Source: Lichenicoccus sp965213775 (GTDB taxonomy: Bacteria > Pseudomonadota > Alphaproteobacteria > Acetobacterales > Acetobacteraceae). Taken from it: a stretch of 64,000 nucleotides of DNA. Below are positions 37,710-46,212 of the stretch, piece after piece. Positions within the stretch are counted from its first letter, which is position 1, and each line of letters opens with the position of its first letter. The notes beneath the pieces are model-generated. The model was given only the letters and a program-made list of their open reading frames with translations. It did no database searches and had not been told where the DNA came from. A program made the position numbers and the translations under genes. The DNA is taken from contig CBDCAC010000005.1 in NCBI GenBank assembly GCA_965213775.1, positions 1 through 64,000 of the forward strand, given 5' to 3'.

Positions 37710-39031
37710 CCCAGCACCCGCCGTCCGGCCTTCCAGGTGCCGAACACGCGGCCCTCCAGGGCGCGGCCGTCGAAAGGCGTGTTCTGCGCCCGCCCCGGCA
37801 GCTGGCCGGACTGCACCTGCCAGATCCGCTCGGGGTCGAACAGGCAGAGATCCGCGGGCGCGCCGCGCGCGAGCCGCCCCGCCTCGATCCCGAGCACATG
37901 CGCCGGGCGCGCGGTCAGCAGCGCGATCGCGGCCAGCAGGCTCAGCGTGCCGTCGTGCACGCGCGCCAGGGTGACGCCGAGCAGCGTCGCCAGTCCGACC
38001 CCGCCGGACGCCGCCTGCGCGAAGGGCAGCCGCTTGTCGTCGGCATCGCGCGGCATGTGGTCCGAGGCGATCGCATCGATGGTGCCGTCGGCCAGCGCGG
38101 CGCACACCGCGAGGCGGTCGGCCTCCGGGCGCAGCGGCGGCGACAGCTTGGCGAAGCTGCGGAAATCGCCGATCGCGGTCTCGTTGAGGTCGAAATAGGG
38201 CGGGGCGGTGTCGCAGCTGACCGCGAGCCCGTCGGACTTGGCGCGCCGGATCAGCTCCAGCGCCGCGGCGGTCGAGACGTGGCCGAAATGCAGCGCGCCG
38301 CCGGTCAGCCGCGCCAGGATCAGGTCGCGCGCGACCAGGATCGGCTCGGCCGCGGCCGGGATCCCCGGCAGCCCCAGGCGGGTGGCGAGCTCGCCCTCGG
38401 TGGCGCTGCCGCCGCGCGCCAGCGACGGATCCTCCGGATGCTGGATCACCATCGCGCCGAAGCCGCGCGCGTAGGAGAGTGCCAACCGCATCAGCCGGCT
38501 GTCGGCGATCGCGCGGGTGCCGTCGGTGAAGGCGACCGCGCCGGCCTCGCGCAGCAGGCCGAGCTCGGCCAGCTCCTCGCCGCGGCAGCCGCGGGTGACG
38601 GCGCCGTAGGGCAGGATGGAAACGCGGCCGGTCTCCTCGCCGCGCGCGCGCAGCAGCCGCACCAGGGCCGGATCGTCGATCGCCGGGCGGGTGTTGGGCA
38701 GCACCGCCAGCGTGGTGATGCCGCCCGAGGCGGCGGCCTCGGCGGCCGAGGCGACGGTCTCGCGATACTCGTGGCCGGGCTCGCCGACGCTGGCGCGCAT
38801 GTCGACCAGGCCGGGGCAGAGCACCGCGCCGTCGCCGTCGATCACGGTCGCACCCTCGGGCGGCCCCGCATCGGCCGGCAGGTCGAGATCCTCGATCCGG
38901 CCGTCGCGCACCAGCAGCCGCCCCGGCCGGTCCAGGCCGCAGGCGGGATCGAGCAGCCGCACATGGTCGAACAGGATGCGGCCCGCGGCCGATGCGGCAA
39001 GGAGGCGGCTCGCGGCCGCCGGAGCGCTCAA
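37706..39031 (-). CDS. Dihydroorotase-like protein beside pyrB, lacking the HxH metal motif
   Basis: A 441-residue amidohydrolase-fold protein at the position of pyrC in the pyrB operon. It aligns with class I dihydroorotases (LCPGLVDMRASVGEPGHEYRE, VLPNTRPAID, HFGHVSTAAALE, ASDHMPRDADDK), but where active enzymes have D-x-H-x-H the sequence reads D-M-R-A-S, so both N-terminal zinc histidines are missing. A His in IQHPED and the Asp/His of SDHMPRD remain. It may be an inactive partner needed for ATCase assembly, as the PyrC' proteins of pseudomonads are. Start is TTG at 39031 overlapping the pyrB stop (TTGA). A functional pyrC would have to lie elsewhere. Confidence 0.88.
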   Translation of the reverse strand: MSAPAAASRLLAASAAGRILFDHVRLLDPACGLDRPGRLLVRDGRIEDLDLPADAGPPEGATVIDGDGAVLCPGLVDMRASVGEPGHEYRETVASAAEAAASGGITTLAVLPNTRPAIDDPALVRLLRARGEETGRVSILPYGAVTRGCRGEELAELGLLREAGAVAFTDGTRAIADSRLMRLALSYARGFGAMVIQHPEDPSLARGGSATEGELATRLGLPGIPAAAEPILVARDLILARLTGGALHFGHVSTAAALELIRRAKSDGLAVSCDTAPPYFDLNETAIGDFRSFAKLSPPLRPEADRLAVCAALADGTIDAIASDHMPRDADDKRLPFAQAASGGVGLATLLGVTLARVHDGTLSLLAAIALLTARPAHVLGIEAGRLARGAPADLCLFDPERIWQVQSGQLPGRAQNTPFDGRALEGRVFGTWKAGRRVLG

Positions 39032-39987
39032 TTGCGGCCCCGCGACAGCCGGTCCAGCACCGCCATGCGCACCGCGACCCCCATCTCGACCTGCTCCTGG
39101 ATCACGCTCTGGCCGTGGTCGGCGACCGCGCTGTCGATCTCGACGCCGCGGTTCATCGGACCGGGATGCATCACCAGCGCCCCCGGCCTGGCGACCGCGA
39201 GGCGCGCCGCGTCGAGCCCGAAGAAGCGGAAATACTCGCGCTCGCTGGGCACCAGGCCGGACTGCATGCGCTCGCGCTGCAGCCGCAGCATCATCACCAC
39301 GTCGACGTCGCGCAGGCCCGCTTCCATGTCGTGGAACACCTCGACGCCGAGCCGCTCGATCTCGGCCGGCATCAGCGTCGGCGGTCCGATCACCCGCACC
39401 CGGCTGCCCATCGCGGTCAGCAGGTGGATGTTCGAGCGCGCCACCCGGCTATGGGCGATGTCGCCGCAGATCGCGACCAGCAGCCCGGCCAGCCGGCCGC
39501 AGCGGCGCCGTATGGTGAGCGCGTCGAGCAGCGCCTGGGTGGGATGCTCGTGGGTGCCGTCGCCGGCATTGATCACGCTGGCCTCGACCTTGCGGGCGAG
39601 CAGGGCGGGAGCGCCGGACTGGCCGTGCCGCACCACCAGCAGGTCGGTGCGCATGGCGTTCAGCGTGGCCGCGGTGTCGAGCAGCGTCTCGCCCTTGTTC
39701 ACCGACGAGGTCGAGACCGACATGTTGATCACGTCGGCACCCAGCCGCTTGCCGGCCAGCTCGAAGCTGGTGCGGGTGCGGGTGGAATCCTCGAAGAACA
39801 GGTTGATCAGGGTGCGGCCGCGCAGCAGGTCGCGCTGCGTCTTGCGCGAGCGGTTGAGCAGCACATAGCTCTCGGCGAGGTCGAGGAACGGCTCGATCCG
39901 GACCGGATGCATGCCCTGCAGGCCGAGCAGGTGGCGGTGGCTGTCGGCACCGTCGGCGCCGGCGAAGAAGCGCGGGCCGTCAGCCAT
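39028..39987 (-). CDS. pyrB: Aspartate carbamoyltransferase, catalytic subunit
   Basis: A 319-residue enzyme of pyrimidine synthesis that condenses carbamoyl phosphate and aspartate. Carbamoyl-phosphate loop FFEDSTRTRTSFELAGKRLG, aspartate-side loop with SVNKGETLLDT, GDGTHEHPTQALLDALTI and HPGPMNRGVEID are all intact. No regulatory pyrI is present. The ATG at 39987 (MADGPRFF) overlaps the gltX 3' end by 8 bases. Its product likely associates with the dihydroorotase-like protein encoded next. Confidence 0.96.
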   Translation of the reverse strand: MADGPRFFAGADGADSHRHLLGLQGMHPVRIEPFLDLAESYVLLNRSRKTQRDLLRGRTLINLFFEDSTRTRTSFELAGKRLGADVINMSVSTSSVNKGETLLDTAATLNAMRTDLLVVRHGQSGAPALLARKVEASVINAGDGTHEHPTQALLDALTIRRRCGRLAGLLVAICGDIAHSRVARSNIHLLTAMGSRVRVIGPPTLMPAEIERLGVEVFHDMEAGLRDVDVVMMLRLQRERMQSGLVPSEREYFRFFGLDAARLAVARPGALVMHPGPMNRGVEIDSAVADHGQSVIQEQVEMGVAVRMAVLDRLSRGRN

Positions 39988-41389
39988 GCGCCGCCACCGC
40001 GGCACCGATCCGCGCCAGGGTCTCGTCGCGGCCGAGTGCCGCCAGGGTGGCGTCGATCCCCGGGCTCATCGTGCTGCCGGTGACGGCCGCGCGCAGCGGC
40101 TGCGCCACCTGGCCGAGCTTCAGCCCGCGACCATCGGCGAACCCGCGCAGTGCGGCGTCGATCGCCGCGGCCTCGAACGGCTGCAGCGGCAGCAGGGCCG
40201 CGGCGAGTGCGCGCAGCATCGCCCGGTTCGGCTCGCCGAGCTGCGCGCGCGCGCGCGCCTCCAGCGGCAGCGGCACCGAGCGCGCCAGGAAGGCGGCACT
40301 CTCGGCCAGCTCGACCAGGCTCCGCGCGCGCTCCTTGAGGCCCGGCATCAGCGCCAGGATGCGCGCGGCAGCGGCCTCGTCCAGCACCAGCCCCTCGCGC
40401 CCGGCCAGCCGGGACAGCACGTCGCGGACCAGGCGCGCATCGTCGGCCTGGCGCAGCCAGACGCCGTTCAGGTGGGCGAGCTTGACGTAGTCCATGCGCG
40501 AGGCGGAGCGGCCGACGCCGTCCAGGTCGAACAGCGCGATCTGCTGCTCGCGCGACAATACCTCGGCGTCGCCGTGCCCCCAGCCGAGCCGGAGCAGGTA
40601 GTTGTTCAGCGCCTCCGGCAGGATGCCCTGGTCGCGGAACTCGACCACGCTCTGCGCGCCGTGCCGCTTGGACAGCTTGGCGCCGTCGGGACCGTGGATC
40701 AGCGGCAGGTGGGCGAAGCGCGGCCGCTGCCAGCCCAGTGCGGCGTAGATCTGCGACTGGCGGAAGCTGTTGGTCAGGTGGTCGTCGCCGCGTATCACGT
40801 GGCTGATCGCCATGTCGTGGTCGTCCACCACCACCGCGTGCTGGTAGGTGGGCGTGCCGTCGGCGCGCAGGATGATCATGTCGTCGAGCTCGACGTTGGC
40901 GACCCGCACCTCGCCCTGCACCAGGTCGTCGACCACCGTTTCGCCATGCTGCGGCGCGCGCAGCCGCAGGGTGAAGGGCAGGCCCGCAGGCGCCTCGGAC
41001 GGGTCGCGGTCGCGCCAGCGCCCGTCATAGCGCGGCGCACGGCCCTCGCTGACGGCGCGCTCGCGCATGCCGCGCAGCTCGTCGGCGGTGCAGTAGCAGC
41101 GATAGGCGTGCCCGGCCTCGAGCAGGGTGTAGGCGACCTCGGCGTGGCGCGCCCGGCGCGCGGACTGATAGACCGCCGGCTCGTCGGCGTTCAGCCCCAT
41201 CCAGGACAGCCCCTCGAAGATCACGTCGACGGCGTGCTGGGTGGAGCGCTCGCGGTCGGTGTCCTCGATGCGCAGCAGAAACGCGCCGCCACGGTGCCGG
41301 GCGAACAGGTAGTTGAACAGGGCGGCCCTGGCGTTGCCGATATGCAGCAGGCCGGTCGGACTCGGCGCGAAACGGGTGCGGACGGTCAT
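39980..41389 (-). CDS. gltX: Glutamyl-tRNA synthetase
   Basis: A 469-residue class I synthetase. Catalytic motifs are FAPSPTGLLHIGNARAALF (HIGH-type HIGN) and DGAKLSKRHGA (KMSKS-type KLSKR). The Rossmann insertion has YRCYCTADELRGM, where one of the zinc-type cysteines is present (CYC). The C-terminal helical anticodon domain begins near SRMDYVKLAHLNG. The ATG at 41389 gives MTVRTRFAPSPTG; the frame to 41425 is unlikely. Many alphaproteobacteria have two GltX paralogues, of which one may charge tRNA-Gln; which this is cannot be told. First gene of the long minus-strand run. Confidence 0.94.
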   Translation of the reverse strand: MTVRTRFAPSPTGLLHIGNARAALFNYLFARHRGGAFLLRIEDTDRERSTQHAVDVIFEGLSWMGLNADEPAVYQSARRARHAEVAYTLLEAGHAYRCYCTADELRGMRERAVSEGRAPRYDGRWRDRDPSEAPAGLPFTLRLRAPQHGETVVDDLVQGEVRVANVELDDMIILRADGTPTYQHAVVVDDHDMAISHVIRGDDHLTNSFRQSQIYAALGWQRPRFAHLPLIHGPDGAKLSKRHGAQSVVEFRDQGILPEALNNYLLRLGWGHGDAEVLSREQQIALFDLDGVGRSASRMDYVKLAHLNGVWLRQADDARLVRDVLSRLAGREGLVLDEAAAARILALMPGLKERARSLVELAESAAFLARSVPLPLEARARAQLGEPNRAMLRALAAALLPLQPFEAAAIDAALRGFADGRGLKLGQVAQPLRAAVTGSTMSPGIDATLAALGRDETLARIGAAVAAHG

Positions 41390-41496
41390 GTCGCGGTTCC
41401 TAGCATGGGCGGGTCGTAAAACCATAGGCGGCCGTGACGCCGCGCGGGCGTCCGCAAGCAGTGGTATTCGTTACGATATCGTCATAGACTGGCGAG

Positions 41497-43671
41497 ATGG
41501 ACAGCCTCGCCGCCGGCATCCCGCTCCCGCGCCCCACGAGCCTGGCCCGGCAGCTGCGCCGGCTGGCGCCGCGGCTGCACGCGGCGCTGGCGATCGAGCG
41601 CGAGCGGCTGACGCTGTGGCTGCCGGTCTGCGTCGGCGTCGGCGACGGTGGCTATTTCGCGTGGCGCAGCGAGCCGCGCGCCTGGCCCGCGATCGGGCTG
41701 GCGCTCGCCGGCCTCGCCATGATCGGCTTCGCCCGGCGCGGCGAGGCGCTGCGGATCGCGGGGGCCGCGGTGTCGGCCGCCGCGATCGGCTTCCTCGCGG
41801 CCTGCCTCGCCACCGGGCGCGCGGCCCCGATGCCGGAGCTGCCCAGGACCGCGAGCACGGTCTCCGGGCGGATCGGCGCGATCGAGCGCTTCGCCGACGG
41901 CAGCCGGCGGCTCACCCTGGAGCATGCGCTGATCAACGAGGACCCGCCGATCGAGCGGCGGCTGCGCGTGCGGCTGCGGCGCGACGACGGCCAGTCGATG
42001 GCGGTGGGCGACCGGGTGGCGCTGCGCGCCATGCTCAGGGCGCCGGCGCCGCCCGACCTGCCGGGCGGCCGGGACCTGCAGCGCGAGGCGTTCTTCGGCG
42101 GGCTGGCCGGTTTCGGCTACGCGCTGCATCCGGCCACGATCGAGCAGCGCGCCGTGCCCGGCGGCCTGGCCAGCCGCTGGCAGCGGCTGCGCGAGGCGAT
42201 CGCGTCGCGCATCACGACCACCCTGCCGGGTCCGCGCGGCGCGATCGCGGCCACCCTGCTGACCGGCATCAGCAGCGAGATCCCGGCCGCCGACCGCGAG
42301 GCGTTCGCGGTGTCGGGCCTCGCCCACCTGCTCGCCGTCGCCGGCCTGCACCTGGGCATCGTCATGGGCCTGACCATGGGCGGGCTGCGCATGCTGCTGG
42401 CGGCTTGGGAGTACGGCGCGCTGCGGCTGCCGACGCGGCAGATCGCCGCGGTCGCCGCCCTCGCGGCGGGGGCGCTCTACATGGCGCTGACCGGCATGCA
42501 CCTGCCCACCGTGCGGAGCCTGGCGATGGCGACGCTGGGGGTGCTGGCGCTGCTGCTCGGCCGGCGCGCGCTGTCGATGCGCGGGCTCGGCGTCGCCGCC
42601 ACGATCCTGCTGCTCGCCTCCCCCGCGGCGCTGCTGGAGGTGTCGTTCCAGATGAGCTTCGCCGCCGTGCTGGCGCTGGTCGCCGGCTACGAGGCGCTGC
42701 GGCCGTGGCTGACCCGGCTGCACGGCGACGGCAGCTGGCTGCGCCGGCTCGGGCTGCACGCCGTGGGCCTGTTCCTGACCAGCCTGCTCGCCGGCGCCGC
42801 CTCGCTGCCCTACGCCGCCTATCATTTCGGCCATATCCAGTTCTACTTCGTGCTCGCCAACCTCGCCGCGGTGCCGATGACCGCGCTGTGGGTGATGCCG
42901 GAGGGGCTGCTGTCGCTGGCGCTGATGCCGTTCGGGCTGGAATGGCTGGCGCTGCTGCCGATGGGCTGGGGCATCGACGTGATCCTATGGCTCGCGCATC
43001 ACTGCGCCGCCCTGCCGGACGCCAGCATCGCGGTGCGCGCGATGCCGCTGCGGGGGCTGGCGGTGATCTCGGCCGGCCTGATCTGGCTGTGCCTGCGGCG
43101 CGGACGCTGGCGGCTGCTCGGGCTGCTGCCGATCGTCGCCGGGCTGCTGACGCCGTTCCTGTGCCGGCCGCCCGACCTGCTGGTGTCGCCCGACGCGAAG
43201 CTGATCGCGCTGCGGGTGCAGACCGGGGCGGGTCCCAGGCTGCTGCTGGAGCAGGCTGCCGGCGCCAGCCCGATCACGCTGTCCGACTGGGGCCGCAGCC
43301 AGGCGATCGAGGCGCCGCCCGCCGCCATGCCCGAGCAGGGCGCCTTCGGACCGGTCGCGTGCGACCCGGCGCAGTGCCGGATCGTGCTGCGCGGACAGAC
43401 GGTGCTGCTGCTGCGCGGCCGCGGCGGCCAGCCCGAGATCGATTGCGATCGGGTGGCGCTGCTGGTCTCGCCGGTGCCGGCGCACAAGACGTGCCTGACG
43501 CTGCCCCGCATCGACCGCTTCACCGTCTGGCGCGAGGGCGCGCAGGCGGTCTGGATCGGTCCGGCCGGCATCAGCGTGCGCTCCGACCGCGACCAGCGCG
43601 GCGTCAGGCCATGGATCCCGATCCCCGGCAAGCGCCGCATCCCCCCCCTGCCGATGGCGCAGACGGAATAG
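41497..43671 (+). CDS. comEC: ComEC/Rec2-family DNA-uptake channel protein
   Basis: A 724-residue polytopic membrane protein thought to pass single-stranded DNA through the inner membrane. A DUF4131-like N-terminal domain (ASTVSGRIGAIERFADGS) with OB-fold features precedes the Competence core: SGLAHLLAVAGLHLGIVMGL, ALTGMHLPTVRSLAMATLG and the closing helices. The C-terminal part (LVSPDAKLIALRVQTG) resembles the start of the metallo-beta-lactamase-like tail but has no HxHxDH motif, as in many alphaproteobacterial versions. Divergent from gltX over 107 bases. Confidence 0.92.
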   Translation: MDSLAAGIPLPRPTSLARQLRRLAPRLHAALAIERERLTLWLPVCVGVGDGGYFAWRSEPRAWPAIGLALAGLAMIGFARRGEALRIAGAAVSAAAIGFLAACLATGRAAPMPELPRTASTVSGRIGAIERFADGSRRLTLEHALINEDPPIERRLRVRLRRDDGQSMAVGDRVALRAMLRAPAPPDLPGGRDLQREAFFGGLAGFGYALHPATIEQRAVPGGLASRWQRLREAIASRITTTLPGPRGAIAATLLTGISSEIPAADREAFAVSGLAHLLAVAGLHLGIVMGLTMGGLRMLLAAWEYGALRLPTRQIAAVAALAAGALYMALTGMHLPTVRSLAMATLGVLALLLGRRALSMRGLGVAATILLLASPAALLEVSFQMSFAAVLALVAGYEALRPWLTRLHGDGSWLRRLGLHAVGLFLTSLLAGAASLPYAAYHFGHIQFYFVLANLAAVPMTALWVMPEGLLSLALMPFGLEWLALLPMGWGIDVILWLAHHCAALPDASIAVRAMPLRGLAVISAGLIWLCLRRGRWRLLGLLPIVAGLLTPFLCRPPDLLVSPDAKLIALRVQTGAGPRLLLEQAAGASPITLSDWGRSQAIEAPPAAMPEQGAFGPVACDPAQCRIVLRGQTVLLLRGRGGQPEIDCDRVALLVSPVPAHKTCLTLPRIDRFTVWREGAQAVWIGPAGISVRSDRDQRGVRPWIPIPGKRRIPPLPMAQTE

Positions 43672-43679
43672 CCCAGGGA

Positions 43680-43733
43680 TCTGGGTCCGGGGCCTAAGGC
43701 CCCGGCGGGTCCAGGGCAGCGCCCTGGCCTCGC
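43680..43733. repeat. Multi-hairpin intergenic repeat, copy 6 (overlaps nth 3' end)
   Basis: Perfect stems CCGGGGCC/GGCCCCGG (43687-43705, loop taa) and CCAGGGC/GCCCTGG (43711-43727, loop agc) are joined by cgggt. The nth stop codon (TAG, minus strand) lies in the loop of the first stem and its last codons run through the second. The block separates convergent comEC and nth. Confidence 0.85.
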
Positions 43734-44446
43734 TTGTCCGGATACCGGCACCAAGCCACCGCGGCGCAGCGCCAGCATTCCGGCCGACGCGCCTTGCAGA
43801 CATAGCGTCCGTGCAGGATCAGCCAGTGGTGCGCCGGACGCAGCATCCCGGCCGGGATGCGCGCCACCAGCTGGTCCTCCACCGCGCGCGGGGTAGCGCC
43901 CGGCGCCAGCCCGGTACGGTTGCCGAGGCGGAAGATGTGGGTGTCGACGGCCATCGTGCTTGCGCCGAAGGCCACGTTCATCACCACGTTGGCGGTCTTG
44001 CGCCCGACTCCCGGCAGCGCCTCGAGCGCCTCGCGGTCGCCGGGCACCGCGCCGCCGTGACGCTCCACCAGCCGCGCGCTGAGGGCGGCGACGGCGCGCG
44101 CCTTGGCCCGCCACAGCCCGATGCTGCGTATGTGACGGGCGATCCCCGCCTCGCCGAGCCGCAGCATCGCCTGCGGGTCCGGCGCCTCGGCGAACAGCGC
44201 CGGCGTCGCCCGGTTCACCGAGGCGTCGGTCGCCTGCGCCGACAGCACCACCGAGACCAGCAGGGTGAACGGATCGGTGTAGCTGAGCTCGGTCTGCGCA
44301 TGCGGGTTGGACTGCGCCAGCGCCTCGATGAAGCGGCGCACGTGGTCGCGCGACATCGGCCGCGCGGCGTCGACGCGAGGGCGGGTAGGGGCGGCGGTGC
44401 TTGGGGGCATGCGACGTTCTGCCCGCCGCTCCGCTCGCTTGTCCAT
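43694..44446 (-). CDS. nth: Endonuclease III (DNA glycosylase/AP lyase)
   Basis: A base-excision repair enzyme for oxidised pyrimidines. Helix-hairpin-helix LPGVGRKTANVVMNVAF carries the catalytic lysine; the catalytic aspartate is in VDTHIFRLGNRTG. The 4Fe-4S cysteines show the exact C-x6-C-x2-C-x5-C spacing (CKARRPECWRC, then C). The ATG at 44446 is chosen (250 residues); relatives often begin nearer the internal MSRDHVRR, so the Ala/Pro/Arg leader may be partly untranslated. The last residues (RGQGAALDPPGP) are encoded by the hairpin repeat. Confidence 0.93.
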   Translation of the reverse strand: MDKRAERRAERRMPPSTAAPTRPRVDAARPMSRDHVRRFIEALAQSNPHAQTELSYTDPFTLLVSVVLSAQATDASVNRATPALFAEAPDPQAMLRLGEAGIARHIRSIGLWRAKARAVAALSARLVERHGGAVPGDREALEALPGVGRKTANVVMNVAFGASTMAVDTHIFRLGNRTGLAPGATPRAVEDQLVARIPAGMLRPAHHWLILHGRYVCKARRPECWRCAAVAWCRYPDKRGQGAALDPPGP

Positions 44447-44525
44447 GGCATGTACCTCTACGCGGCCACCTCTACGCGGCATGCGCCGCTATGGCATGCG
44501 CCGGGCGCGTCCCCATCTCGCCTGC

Positions 44526-45032
44526 ATGCACCCCGAAGAGCATCCCGATGAGCCGCCGCTGTTCGAGACCCGCATCGCCGCCAACCGCAGCCTCTCGGCG
44601 CGCGGCATGCGCCTGGTGATCCTGCTGCTGACCGCGGCCAGCCTGCTGATCGGCACGCTGTTCTGGTGGCTCGGCGCCTGGCCGGTGCCCGGCTTCTGCG
44701 GCGTCGAGGTGCTGCTCGCCTGCCTGCTGCTGCGCCGCAACGCGCGGGACGCGCGCGCCGAGCGCATCGTGCTGCGCCACGATCTGCTGCTGCTGAGCCG
44801 GGTGGGCGCGCGTGGCGAGGCCAGCGAGACCCGGCTGTCGCCGTCCTGGCTCAGGGTCGAGCTGTCGGACCGGCCGGCGTCGGCGGTACGCGTCCGCCTG
44901 GTCGGGCACGGCGTGCGCGAGGAGGTGGGCGCGCTGCTCGGCGAGGCCGGGCGCCGCGGCCTGGCGCGCGAGCTGGAGACGGCGCTGCGTCGGTGCCGGT
45001 CGCCCTGGGCCGGTCAGACCGGTCGGCGTTGA
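44526..45032 (+). CDS. DUF2244 family membrane protein
   Basis: A 168-residue protein with two adjacent membrane helices (RLVILLLTAASLLIGTLFWW and GFCGVEVLLACLLLRRN) and a cytosolic domain (ERIVLRHDLLLLSRVG, SPSWLRVELSDRPASAVRV). This layout and PLFETRIAANRSLSARG at the start match DUF2244, of unknown function. The ATG at 44526 is preferred over in-frame starts upstream that overlap nth. Divergent from nth across 79 bases. Confidence 0.87.
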   Translation: MHPEEHPDEPPLFETRIAANRSLSARGMRLVILLLTAASLLIGTLFWWLGAWPVPGFCGVEVLLACLLLRRNARDARAERIVLRHDLLLLSRVGARGEASETRLSPSWLRVELSDRPASAVRVRLVGHGVREEVGALLGEAGRRGLARELETALRRCRSPWAGQTGRR

Positions 45033-45137
45033 GCGAAATTATTCGCGCGCCCCTCTTTACCGGATCGTTATCGTATCATAAATTAATCGTGAAGCATCAC
45101 TCGAAAAGGCCGCGAAGGCTCTCGAGGCATCACGTCC

Positions 45138-46094
45138 ATGACCGACATCTCGCCCGATCCCCTGCTGTTCGCGACCGTCCTGCTGTGCGGGCTGGTGTGT
45201 CCCGGCGGCTACCTGCTCGCCTTCGCGCTGAGCCGCCGCCTCTATGACAGCGCCGCGCGGCCGTCGATCCGCCCGGCCGAGCTGCTCAAGCCGCTGGCCT
45301 GCGGCATGCTGCTCGGCCTGGTCATCCTGGCCTGCCGCGCCGGCGGCGCGAGCGCGGCGGCGGCGCCGGCGCTACAGGGCGTGCTGCCGGCGCTGCTCTC
45401 GGTCAGCCTCGCCGGGATCTGCGCCGGCGGCTGGAGCGTGCGGCCCCAGCTCGACCGGACGCCGCTCAGCCAGGCGGAGCTGGTGCGCCGGCTGTGCGTC
45501 GCCGGCAACACCCACGAGGAGGCGACGGCGCGGATCGCGGTGCGGCTGGCGCTGGCCGCCGGCTACGATCCGTCCGCCGCCGGCGACCTGATGGCCGCCG
45601 CCTCGCTGCACGATATCGGCACGTCCGGCATCCCCGACGCGATCGCGCGCAAGCGCGGCGCGCTCGATGCCGACGAGCGGCGCGTGATGCAGAGCCACAC
45701 CCGCATCGGCCACCGCATGCTGGCGCACAGCCGCGAGCCGATGCTCGATCTCGCGGCGGAGATCGCGCTGCATCACCATGAGCGCTGGGACGGCGCCGGC
45801 TATCCGGCCGGATTGGCCGGCGAGCGGATCCCGCTGACCAGCCGCGCGGTGGCGCTGGCGGAGATGTTCGACGGCCTGCTGAGCCCGCAGGACGGCGCGC
45901 CACCGCCGAAGTTCGAGCAGGTCGTCGGCCGGCTGCAGCAGGCCGCCGGCGTGCAGGTCGACCCCAGGCTGGTGGCGCTGCTGCTCGCCGACCTGCCGGG
46001 CATGCTGACGGCCAGGGGCGCCGACCCGGTCGCCGCGCGACGTCCGGCACGCAGCGCCTTTACCTGGCTGCGGCCCGGCCGGATCACGGTCTGA
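45138..46094 (+). CDS. Membrane-anchored HD-GYP domain protein
   Basis: A 318-residue protein with three N-terminal hydrophobic segments (LLFATVLLCGLVCPGGYLLA, ACGMLLGLVILACRAGG, LLSVSLAGICAGGW) followed by an HD-GYP domain. Metal and signature residues are clear: AGNTHEEATARIAVRLA, SLHDIGTSGIPDAI, QSHTRIGHRML, LHHHERWDGAGYPAGLAG and LTSRAVALAEMFDGL. It is predicted to hydrolyse cyclic-di-GMP. No sensor domain other than the membrane part. A hairpin with a T run follows its stop. Upstream (45040-45135) is A/T-rich and likely holds the promoter. Confidence 0.9.
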   Translation: MTDISPDPLLFATVLLCGLVCPGGYLLAFALSRRLYDSAARPSIRPAELLKPLACGMLLGLVILACRAGGASAAAAPALQGVLPALLSVSLAGICAGGWSVRPQLDRTPLSQAELVRRLCVAGNTHEEATARIAVRLALAAGYDPSAAGDLMAAASLHDIGTSGIPDAIARKRGALDADERRVMQSHTRIGHRMLAHSREPMLDLAAEIALHHHERWDGAGYPAGLAGERIPLTSRAVALAEMFDGLLSPQDGAPPPKFEQVVGRLQQAAGVQVDPRLVALLLADLPGMLTARGADPVAARRPARSAFTWLRPGRITV

Positions 46095-46110
46095 GCCCCT
46101 CGCGGGGTTT
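46094..46110 (+). terminator. Possible intrinsic terminator after the HD-GYP gene
   Basis: A compact hairpin CCCC-tcgc-GGGG (46096-46107), extendable by G-T and A-T pairs to about 7 bp, is followed by TTT. It starts at the last base of the stop codon. The T run is short, so termination may be only partial. Confidence 0.4.
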
Positions 46111-46212
46111 GGCCTGCGGCCTCGGCTTGCTGTAGAGAGGGCCCTCGCCACCGCGCGCACGTCGCAGCAACAGGCCGGCCGCAGCCGCTGGCCGGGACGA
46201 TCCGGCTTGACC

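Noticed and set aside
37098..38105. 335-residue extended frame upstream of plsY
   Set aside because: The extra N-terminal part reads the dihydroorotase-like gene out of phase; PlsY proper begins at 37709 with the ATGA overlap.
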